The translations under genes were made by a program, and so were the position numbers. The notes beneath the pieces are model-generated. The model was not told where the DNA came from. It was given only the letters and a program-made list of their open reading frames with translations, and made no database searches. Below are positions 54,470 to 64,000 of a DNA stretch of 64,000 nucleotides, in pieces; the first letter of the stretch is position 1, and the number at the start of each line of letters is the position of its first letter. Source of the stretch: Asterella californica (Eukaryota; Streptophyta; Marchantiopsida; Marchantiales; Aytoniaceae); contig JAYKYS010000008.1 of assembly GCA_036924285.1 (NCBI GenBank), positions 17,345,001-17,409,000 of the forward strand. Direction: 5' to 3'.

Positions 54470-55661
54470 TTCAGTCACCTGCCAAGAGCAGCTGCTAAAA
54501 GCTGCAAGTGGCGCTGGATGGGGTTTGGGGATGTCGGGCCTGGGCCTTGCACTGGTATTCCTGCAGCAGCTCTCTGAGCCCGCTCATGAAGAGCGAGGGA
54601 GTGATCGGAGGGAAGAGGTGGCAGAGGCAGCCGCAACGGCTCAGCAGGGCGGATAGAAGAAGAGGTTCTGGGAATCAAGAAAGTGGATCATAGGCAGCAT
54701 TTACAGTACGTGTTTCCGTGGCTCTGCTGGGGTGGCCTGCGCTTCTGTTCGACAGATTGGACAGATCAGAATGTCTCATTTGGCGCTACTGGTCTGCTTG
54801 CGCTTGACCAGGATGCATACAGAGGAGTTCCAAGACTCAGGATGTCTTTTCAGCCGATTTCTCGCTCTCTTCTATTTAGGATTCTGCAGCAGTCTTCCCG
54901 GTGCGAACTTCATTTAATTCTCGTCCGTTTCGTTGGTTCTTCTCGCAACCTGCGAGAAGATCGGGTTGCCTGCTAGTTCACGGCTCCTGTACTTTCCTTT
55001 CCTCCTTAGATTTGATATTGTTTAGAAACGCGCTGCCCGGCTATCGGGTCACCCTTCCCGACTTGACGGACGCATACGTTTTGTCCTACGTCTTTCCGCT
55101 GCCCACACTTCGTGTGCTGGGTTCCTTTACCACCCACCGAGCTTTCGCATTATCAGCGGCCGAGCCGTCCTCCTGCTGCTCGACTTCTTGTCTATTGTCT
55201 GTACGAATTTATAATATACCGATTTGAAACTCTGATGCAAGTGCTGGGTGATACAAAACGAAACTTGCGCGCATTCTCTTCCGTGCCGTGTGGACGTTCT
55301 GAGTTCTCTCACAGTCGTGTTCGTCGAATTGAGTACGGAACGACGGATAGTGATACGTTGAGGATCATGGGCCGTAACGGCAATTCATGCAAGACTTTTA
55401 TCCTCTAGTCTATGGGATGTTACGGGGGCCACGCGGCGAGCGGCCGTGGTAGTTCCTGTAGCGTAAGAAGGAGAAAAACGAGGAGGGAGGTGACGGTGCA
55501 AATCAACAACTAGCAAGCTTGTCAGCCAATCGCTGCTGTGTTCTGATTATCTTGTATTTGGGCTCGAGTATGAATGTGACTCGGAATTCTAGGAGGTTTT
55601 CTGAAGACGATAGTAGTAGAATAGAGGTACACTACTTGCGGGGAAGATTAGACGTACGCCT
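54470..55661 (+). promoter_or_regulatory. Probable upstream/leader region of the AUX/LAX gene
   Basis: GC-richer than the preceding 6 kb, with no convincing ORF, directly upstream of the start codon at 55662. A promoter or spliced 5' leader is likely here, but I could not identify a TATA box or transcription start. Confidence 0.3.
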
Positions 55662-55958
55662 ATGGCTGGAATGGAAGGAGAAGCAGCCGGAGAACATGCT
55701 CGTCAGGAATTTGAACTGGAGCCTAAGGACTTCGGTGGACATAAATCACCCGACTTGCAGCAGCTCGATGGGCTCGAAATGGCGCAACCGACGCAGGGCA
55801 TGGGAGGAATGGAAAGAAGCTATACCTACGCAGGTCCTATGACCTTCAGAGATAGATTCAATAAACTCATCTGGCACGGAGGTTCCGTTTACGACGCTTG
55901 GCTGAACGCCTCATCAGCTCAAGTAAATGATTCAATTTCAAACGCCGGCTATTTTTCA

Positions 55959-56056
<98 letters not shown>

Positions 56057-59000
56057 GCTTACGTTTCTTGCTCTGGCTTGCAGGTTGGGCAAGTGATTCT
56101 GTCCATGCCAACTTCATACGCTCAAATGGGGATGGCATTGGCAATAGTCTTTCATTTGTTTTACGTAGTCGCGGGAATTTGGACGTGTTATCTTCTAGCG
56201 CGACTCTACATTGAGTACAGGCATCGTAAGGAGATAGAAGGAGCTGACTTCAAGAGACACGTGATTCAAGTAAGCAAGGATTTTCCGAACTCGAGGCTAG
56301 CAGGGGGAGTGCATCATTTGACGGGGCGTGATGATTGATTGGGAAATCCGACATGTGTCTCACTGATCGACTAGCCGGATGATTGTGTTGCAGTACCACG
56401 AGGTCCTGGGCTATCTTGTAGGCCCTTGGGCTCAGCGTTCCGTTCTCTTCTTCAACGTCATGTCCATGGGAGCAATATGTACCGTTCAGATCATCGCTTG
56501 CGCCAGGTCGGTCGCTCCCATCCATCCACTAGATTCCCGCTGCACTTCTGCTGTCCGCGCTTGACTTGCAGTCCGCTGCTCGGCTCGACTGTATGGTGTG
56601 CGAAAGTACTGCGTAAGTTATGTCATATCTCACAGCGCCTCCCACCATCTGAACATGCACCGCACAGATGGGAAGTCGGCCATTCACATCTGAATGCTGT
56701 ATTGGAAATAGTCGACTTCGAATTTGACTAGAGTGCTGATCAATCTCGCAAGTCTGTTCCATCCGAGTTACTATCCGGCAAAACGTCATGTTCCGATGCA
56801 AAGCGATAACCGCAGGTCGGCCATTCACATAGCTACCTCCTTGATAGGAGCAATCCTCCTATCATGGAACAAGTACTGACGGATGTGCATACGGTTGTAG
56901 TCTTTAGAGGGCCAGATGAGCTGATTTAGTTCGTTTTCTACTCGTCCATCAGCAACGCGTACTATCTGAGCAATCGACTGGACAAACAACAATGGACGTT
57001 GATGTTTGGAGGATTATCGATGTTCGTAACTCTTATACCAACACTCCACAATTTCAGACTTCTCTCGTTCATAGGGATTTTGACGACGTCGTATACAGCC
57101 TGGTACATGTTCATCACTTCTTTGCGACATGGTCAGGTGAGAACTACAAAAGTCAAAAGTCGAGTGCAAAAATAGTCGGGTCTTCTTCAGAGACATCGTA
57201 ATCCAGTTTAACTATTTTATGCATTCGAGGTCTATAATGGACAAAGGCGGCAGGACCCCTCCATGCGCAAGTGTTTTACGTTACTTAAAACTGAGTGGCC
57301 TTGACATATCTTCAAAATTATGATGCTCATATTTTTGCACGGGTGTCTCATGCAGGCTGCAGATGTAGAGCACTCTGGTCCGAAGGGTATCACGCTGTTT
57401 TTCACCGGAACTACGAATATTTTATTTGCTACTGGTGGTCATGCTATCACAGTGTACGTATAACTTAAGTCCTCAAACCCACCCCATAGTTGTAATCAAG
57501 TAGAGCGCTGAAGCAGATCAACAGTAATTGGTTGAATGTTATTCGGAGTTAATGTAAATGTTGCATGTTTCTAGAGCAGTTTGTTCCATCTTTTATAGTA
57601 CATCACTAGTTTGCCGCAGCTCATTTTTCTGCTGTTCGATCGTTAAAGTTATCACTCAGTAGTGATTCGTAAGTAAGGGATGGAATTTGAGGTGCACAAC
57701 TGACGTGACTTGATTACTCTCTAAACGTGGTTTCCAATGTGGGGTTGATGATATAAACAGCGAAATCATGCACGCCATGTGGCAACCTCGGAAGTACAAA
57801 TACGTATATTTTTGGACCTGCACGTACGTTCTGAGCATCACCATGCCCCACTGTATCGCTATCTACTGGGCGTTTGGTGATGTGCTTCTGACCCACAGCA
57901 ATGCTTTTTCCGTCTTGCCTCCATCTCAGGCCCGCAGTACCGGCCTCGTCTTCATGATCATCCATCAGGTATACTTTCTGTTCCAGGAACGCAGTACACG
58001 GACGATCCGAACCCTGCTTATTGTAACCGGATTATCCGCATGATTGTTGCTGTGCGTTAGCATAGCGATCCGTCGATTGTGAAGAACGGAAAGGAAGGTG
58101 GGGGGGACTGTTTTGTCGTGTATCCTTAAGTGGGAGGAGGACGGGTAAGTGACAGAGGAAGCGGACGGAGCCGCTGTGAAAATCGAAAAAGAATTGGGTT
58201 AGACTCGGATTAATCGCTACGCATAGCCCCACAGTTACAACCGTAGCTCCTTGTTTCATACTTTTCAACTTCCTTGGTCCTTCGCTTTGTGACCGTGCAA
58301 TCACATCTCATCTTCAGACGAGAGAGCGGAGCAATTGCCCTGCCCGTCCAAGTTGGTAAAGGATGCAATTACTGAAAATAACAAACCGGGGGAAACAAGA
58401 ATAATTGACTTGGTGGGTGAGTGATCGTCCGAAATCGCAAGCGTTGTAAAGACTCCAAGAGTCCAGGTAATCGTCCCTAAGTAGTTGACTGGAGTCAGCA
58501 AGAGTAGTTTCAGTTTGTCGTCAGTTCAGACCCATTGACAACCTTAAATGCGCAGATTGCTGCCTGCAACCTTCACTATGAAAAAACGTCTTGATCACCT
58601 GATTCTGTTCCATGGCCGCGTTTCGCCCACCGAACTAAGTTGGACTTCGAATTTGTACAGTTCTACGAACGTGACGATCGATCCTTCTAGACCTCTGCAC
58701 GGATATCGAAGGCACCGCTGCGCAGGTGTTGACTCAGTGTGCTTCACAGGACACGGCGAACTGTTAGAAGGTAGTGGTTGCAGTGGCTGTGTTGGTAACG
58801 AGGGGAGAAATCGTGTCGTACGTATTCTGTGCAGGCTGTTGCCTTCGGAATGTACATTATGCCGCTGTTCTTCATGTGGGAGAAGCTTTTTGGGATTCAC
58901 ACAGCTTGGTTTCCCCTTCGAGTCGTCATGCGCCTGCCTGTGGCTGCATTCATCTGGTTCCTGGCTCTGGCGGTTCCCTTCTTCGGTCCTCTAAACAGCA

Positions 59001-62000
59001 TAATCGGCGCGATGTTCAACAGCTTCGGCACTTTCATCATCCCTTGCGTCGCCTACATCGTCGTCTTCTGGACTCCCCAAGCCCGCCAGGTACGTCCTCA
59101 CTACTTCCCACCATGCACTACAAATCAGCTGCAGCCGAGCTTCTTCCGCAGCTGCACTGCTGCAGAAGGTGCATGCAGTTGCGGCGGCTGTCACGCTTCG
59201 CTACCGTACACCGTAAACTATAAAGGATCGGTTCTCATTGTAGAGAGACTGGACCCTACTTCAGTAGGGATAATGACTGTTGTGAACAATCGTATCTGGT
59301 CGAACTAATTGCCGGCTGACCAATCGCCAAGCAGCCCCCTTTCCCGTCGGTTAATACGGTAGGTCCTTTACCTGGCAAGTTTGATTTGTTTTATGCCTCA
59401 TTGTGCAGCCGTGCGCTCCTGCCCTCCCACACCATGAGAACCCACGGCGATGGGACTCGACCAATTGCGGCCGAGGCCACGCCAACCCGGCTACGGGCGG
59501 ATGGGGCTTCAAGCTACTGCTTGTTGGCCTTTACCTGGCAAGTGGGTATGTCTCGTACGGTATCTCTCGCCCTCTCTCCCTCTCTCGGTAGCGAGCACCC
59601 ATCGTTCGGTCTTAGCCCGCCAACTCATCCTTCGATTCTCGTCTGACGGTAAGAGCTTTACTCCTCCACGACGACACCGAACAGGTAACGGGCTAGTACG
59701 ACATGGAAGTGGGGTCTACTTCTGATTACTGACTGCAGAGCCGGAGAGGTCTGTCCTGAATTTGGGTTTTGCGTTGGTCGTCACGGTCCCAACTCAAAAG
59801 CGGACGTTTCTCAAGTGAAAGGATTAGGTCGCCCGTGTCAAGGATACTCTCTTCTGCATGTCAGCCGGGAAGTTGCATGACTTACTGGTCCGATCATCTG
59901 AGGGATAACATAGTCTGAGGCTGTGCGGCGCGGTTGTTCGAGGTTTGGCTTCCAGTGTCATTACATCAGATTTGTAATAATGTGTTCTAGAACTTGACCT
60001 AACTTAGATTAGGACTCATATAATACGAGAGGAATGGAACGCGGTGCAGTGACAACATCGAAGCAAGCAAGTAGGTGACAGTCGGTCACGATGTAGCTTC
60101 GAGTAGGAAGAAACCAGTCAGCTTATTCGAATCCTGCTCCTGTACGCTACTGTGGGCGGGAGTTGGCGGTTTTATTAGGGCGTCTCTAAGTACAAAGAAA
60201 TGGGAATACCATAGACCGCCACAGCAACTCCAGAAGAATAGGCTCCTTGAATTTCCCCTCTCTTTCCCGTGAGATATTCGGGTACCAAGTTACCGGAGTA
60301 TCGACATAAACTCGTTTTAACTTTACTGAAATTTACTTGCTCTATGTCTGGCATAACTTTGGAACGGGACTTCGAGAGTTCTTGGCATGTTGGAAGTAGG
60401 TACGTCTGGAGGTACTCCGTTTCCTCCGCCATCATAGCATTCCCGTAAACTGCGTTTCTGGACCCTCTGGGAAGGAATCAGGAATGCCTTAGGAACAAAT
60501 ATTCTGAACTTGACACGCCCTAATTATGGGCCTAATAGCGTCGGTAAGATGAAGTCTCACGGAGTTAGCTAAGGAGAATCTGTAGTTCCCTGCAGATGCG
60601 TACGAGGTGGAACCCTGGCCGCAAAGGTTGGCAAATGTCTCCTTCTATGCAACTCCCACAGGAATATTTTGCCTCGTCTGAGGGATGCCCGGAAACCGAA
60701 GATACATCGAAGAGAGAGGGATGTACGAGTTCGAACCTTACGTCTCGTTCCCCGCAGACTGCAGTTTATCCGAAACTCCAAATTTTGTTCTCGCGTATTC
60801 AGTGGAAAGCCTGTTATTTCTTGGATTCTTCGATGACTAACCTACTAGACAAAGTTGATAACCAAAGTTGTGGAGAGAAAAGAGAAAGGGAGATCAACCA
60901 GTATCTCGGGGATCGTCGCATTCGAGTGTACGGACGGTTTTTGACATTAAAGAGATCACCTCTAATCCCAGGTCTTACGCAGCAGAAATCCTTAATCATG
61001 CTCACCCTACGAGCTTGGGATCTTCTCCGTATACCTTCCGCATCCCGTAGAACCTTGATACTGGATCATCCAGAGATTGGGCTACTTATTATCTTTTATG
61101 TTTGTTGGGCTTTAACCTGTGTGCTGAAGTTACTGGGCTACTTGCAGAGTTCTCCCCCACACTTCACAGATGTCTCACATGGAACTTTCTATTTTTCTCT
61201 TTTCTTCAGATTCTCATAAAACTAGAATCCTGGTAGACACCGACCTCCAGCCTCCGTGCCGTAGATTCTCATAAAACAAGACAGGAGCTCAATTCCTCGA
61301 GTACCACCCGCGGAGATCCCAGCTCTGACTGATGTGGGGTCAATTTTCAGTGCAATTCCGTTTTCCAAAAACTGGGAGTCACTGGACGATACTGAGAACC
61401 ATTGTGCTGGCATGTGGGAGGATTCAGAAAGAAAGAAGAATAACATGTGAAAGCCCTATCAGAAAGCATTCTGAGAGCTGGCATGGAATACGCGTCCCCA
61501 CTCTAAGACCCAGAATGCTGCATTAGTACGCACTTCCTTCACTCACACTACGTCCCGCAACCATGCGGAGTGTGAAGAACCCCCGAAGGATAGCGCACTC
61601 GTCTGTACCCTGGTCTCAATGGAGTGAGGTCTAGGGCTCAACCTTGGGTACTTGGGTTACCCGTCAACGATTATAAGGAACTCAGCAAAAGTCATGCCTG
61701 CTGTACGCTCCATATAGACAGACATGGGACACACTCATGATTCCAGTTCGCGTGAATGTGTGTAGGGTCCAATTTCTGTAAAGAGGGTAGTACGGGCGGG
61801 CCAACAACATTGCTAAGAAGAAATGTTCCCGCGAGAAGTTATACCGACTGTTTGTTTGATTGATACTATTTCGATTTGGTTTCGGTGTTATTTTCATCGT
61901 TGTTGGATTAGAGTCAGATGGGAGGAAAGAAAACGGACTTGTCACGACTCCAGCGTACCTGTGAACCATGCAGGAAGCGTTATACTTCTGCCAGTTCTGT

Positions 62001-62902
62001 CATCCTTTCTCCCCACAACCACTTGCCTGCCTTGAGAGTCGGCGGTCTTCCTGGAAATCAGCAAGCACTCTTGACAAATATTCCCTCCGTCCTGGCTGCT
62101 GGCTGATAATAATGGCTATCTGGCCGCCTTATTTGTCGACGAGGATACCAATACAGCTGGGAGCTGCCTTCCTGCCATTGTCAGAAAACTTCTACTGTGA
62201 CTTGCCAACCGAGCACCCCGAGGAAAGTAATGTGGCTCGGCGAAATTTTGGTTTGTACTTTTAAGGTAGTTTTGTGCATTGTCTGTCTGGCTTGTAGCTA
62301 CAAACCGTTAGGGACCCAGGTCGGAGATGTTGACAGAGGTATGTGGTCCTACTGATAGCCTACTGACGATTTACTGGCAGTTCTCATGTACTCTCTTTCT
62401 CGATCCTTCGTCGTTGCCTGGGAGGGAGGAAGGTGTGTTCACTGTTTGGTATATAAACAGACTAGTGGTGACTCAAGATAAGATCATTCGCTGCATCTGC
62501 AGTCGTGTCTCTGTGTCTTATATGTGCTGAAGGTAGCTGAGTCTAAGCTGACCAGTCTCTCTGAACTGACTGATTGCCTGCTAATATGTCGGGAACTTCA
62601 GAGGGTTGACTCTGAAGTTCCCAAGGAAGAAAATCTGTTCTCTTAAAGGAGCCTACTGTTTTAAAGTCTTTTAATCGATTAGTCGATTGGTCATTTCTTC
62701 TTGTTGATGTATGCAGAGCGCGGCCGAGAAATTTTCGCGATATATGCCAGGATGGAAAGGTATGGTGGTGATCAATGCGGGACTGGCTCTCTTGGTTGGT
62801 GTACTAGGGTCAGCAATGGGAAGCTACGCCAGTGTTGCCAATATCGTCAAACAAGTGAACAGCTTTGGGCTTTTCGACAAATGCTTTCAGTGTGGCAATT
62901 AA
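55662..62902 (+). CDS. AUX1/LAX-type auxin influx carrier, 8 coding exons plus a 3.6-kb last intron
   Basis: Exons: 55662-55922, 56084-56269, 56394-56506, 56953-57136, 57356-57453, 57761-57968, 58835-59089, 62717-62902; all GT-AG with matching phases, total 496 residues, close to the usual ~485. It is a proton-coupled amino acid/auxin permease with about 11 membrane segments in the plasma membrane, importing IAA. Family landmarks: LIWHGGSVYDAW, YIEYRHRKE, QIIACASN, LTTSYTAWYM, HSGPKG, NILFATGGHAITVEIMHAMW, IYWAFGD, LTHSNAFSVLP, MWEKLFGIH, PFFGPLNS and a C-terminal SFGLFDKCFQC. The acidic N-terminus (about 70 residues) is lineage-specific. Many core positions differ from Arabidopsis AUX1, so this is a divergent member. 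The last exon is joined to exon 7 because it restores the family C-terminus in phase. Confidence 0.93.
55962..56053. repeat. (TC)46 microsatellite in intron 1 of the AUX/LAX gene
   Basis: 92 uninterrupted bases of TC lie in a 161-bp intron, upstream of the acceptor at 56083. It serves as a polypyrimidine tract. CTCTTAG at 56057 is a possible alternative acceptor directly after it. Confidence 0.97.
59409..59591 (+). other. Possible alternative last exon of the AUX/LAX gene
   Basis: After TTGTGCAG the frame stays open for 60 codons in the phase needed to follow exon 7, giving PCAPALPHHENPRRWDSTNC and then a hydrophobic segment FKLLLVGLYLASGYVSY before TAG 59589-59591. It has a proline-rich, arginine-containing linker followed by a membrane-like helix, as the normal C-terminus does, but without the conserved SFGLF...C end. 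It may be a chance reading. Confidence 0.25.
62591..62622. repeat. 13-bp perfect hairpin near the last acceptor
   Basis: GGGAACTTCAGAG, loop GGTTGA, then CTCTGAAGTTCCC; it ends 94 bases before the last exon of the AUX/LAX gene. Confidence 0.95.
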
Positions 62903-64000
62903 ACTCAACCTTAGTTCGATTCGTCTGTGAACAACCACTAAGAAAGAGAAGCTAGTTGCAAACTTGAAATGAAGCTTGGAACTGTACACTGTGTACTATA
63001 ACGACATGGAAGGTTTCTGATAAACTTCCACGTCGAAGGAATGCCTTCACAACAATCTCTCAGCTCAGGTTGGTGCACAGTAGGTAGACACACACAGTTA
63101 AATGATTCTGAAGAGTAAATAGAGGGAAGAAAAGCTGGTGTTCTCCAGTGTCTTGTGCACATTAGAATGAGAGCTATAACTCCACCAAAACTGTAGAGTA
63201 ATAGCTCTAAAGGAAGAGCCATGATTAGAGACTGGAGGAGATATATGTGTACTTTTAAATGGCTAATGAACTTGACGGTTACAAGCTCGAATACAAGGGG
63301 GTTTAGAAAAGTTGCAGGGTTCAGAACTTTCTAACCTCTTAGTTGAGAGCGGAGATGGATAACTCAGTTGATGAACAAATGTATAGTGCAAGACGAAGTG
63401 CGGGTGAAAGACAGAAGGGCACTAACTCGCCTTCTGATTACGAAAATCATAGCGAGTTCGGGCCGGAGAAGGTCTGATGACAAGGTTGTCGAGGGGTTGG
63501 TCGGCCCGATTACCGTTCGACCCCCAGACTACGTTGTAAACTTAACCGTGCAGTCTCAATACATTTTGTCGCGGGCTTTACCGCTTCCTTCTTGGTAAGA
63601 AAAAGAAGAGAAAAAGAAAAAGTTTTCAACTCTCTTTTGTCTTATTTCACATGAACACTGAATTCAATCTTCAAAGGATGAGTGCATCTAATTAACACTA
63701 CCAATTTTTTGTAAAGGTAATAATTTTCTTATTTTCAAAAGACTACCTTTATTGTCATTTCGTCACCTGGATTGTACATTAATAAAGGACAGTGAACTGG
63801 AGGCATTCAGAGCCAAGAATTACTTCACCAAATATTATTTCACGACATGACAATCATGTCGTAGTTTCACCGATACAAAACAGAAAACACGCCTCAAAGA
63901 TATAACATTTGGGCAAAAAAGAACTGGACCCCACCAAATCTTGAAAATATGCCAGTAAAGTTTAGATAAATGTCAAGTAGAGTAAGAAATATGCCAGCTA
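62903..64000. other. 3' flank of the AUX/LAX gene
   Basis: Includes the probable 3' UTR. No further gene is recognised; the open frame at 63368-63598 has no motif. A small perfect inverted repeat (ACGACATGA-CAA-TCATGTCGT) lies at 63842-63862. Confidence 0.4.

Larger units (their letters stand above)
59090..62716 (+). other. Last intron of the AUX/LAX gene (3.6 kb)
   Basis: Bounded by GTACGT and TGCAG. It holds no recognised transposon or gene. It contains a possible alternative terminal exon (59409-59591) and a 13-bp perfect hairpin (62591-62622). Its length is more than three times that of any other intron in this gene. Confidence 0.7.

Noticed and set aside
60596..61219. 207-codon open frame in the last AUX/LAX intron
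   Set aside because: No family motif, no supporting splice sites; base composition alone can explain it.
63368..63598. 76-codon frame downstream of the AUX/LAX gene
   Set aside because: Short, no motif, no neighbouring exon signals.

Overview
The window is nuclear DNA of a land plant. The evidence is two intron-containing genes of plant families, an AUX/LAX auxin influx carrier (55.7-62.9 kb) and a UDP-arabinose/UDP-glucose 4-epimerase (42.2-45.9 kb), set among nested plant LTR retrotransposons. The rather divergent AUX/LAX sequence would fit a bryophyte such as a liverwort, but the sequence alone does not fix the species.

Layout. 1-20.96 kb is dominated by an unusual long terminal repeat, here called LTR A. 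It is about 5.9 kb, is saturated with the hexamer GAAGAC/GTCTTC, and carries a sense ORF of about 770 residues. Two copies lie head to head (1-5580 minus; 6263-20958 plus) around a 682-bp integrase fragment. The right copy is split by a young, apparently intact Ty3/gypsy element (10733-19494, minus) whose two 915-bp LTRs differ at two positions by eye. That element has a 1628-residue gag-pol ORF, two further upstream ORFs, a primer site matching the 3' end of tRNA-Glu, and a 4-bp target duplication. 20.96-24.6 kb is a gag-protease remnant of another gypsy element, followed by a tRNA-derived SINE-like unit. 25.5-36.5 kb is a patchwork of broken LTRs and gag/pol fragments, including a second head-to-head LTR pair (LTR B, 33.2-36.5 kb) around a gag pseudogene.

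36.5-38.5 kb is a decayed PIF/Harbinger transposon: a DDE transposase remnant on plus and a Myb/SANT-like remnant on minus, with a 36-38-bp tandem array of potential hairpins between them. A 331-bp Mutator-type MITE with a perfect 10-bp target duplication sits at 39.62-39.95 kb.

40.9-46 kb is the epimerase gene (11 coding exons, 380 residues, with an 18-bp perfect hairpin in its leader region). 46-55 kb is mostly non-coding, with a gag remnant, 236-bp direct repeats, a 157-bp tandem array and a second SINE-like head. 55.66-62.90 kb is the AUX/LAX gene (8 coding exons, 496 residues), with a (TC)46 tract in intron 1 and a 3.6-kb last intron. The last 1.1 kb holds nothing I recognise.

The gene part concerns cell-wall nucleotide-sugar supply (epimerase) and auxin uptake (carrier); I see no functional link between the two. 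Exon boundaries were placed by hand from GT/AG sites, reading phase and family conservation. Repeat identities are by eye, not by alignment software.
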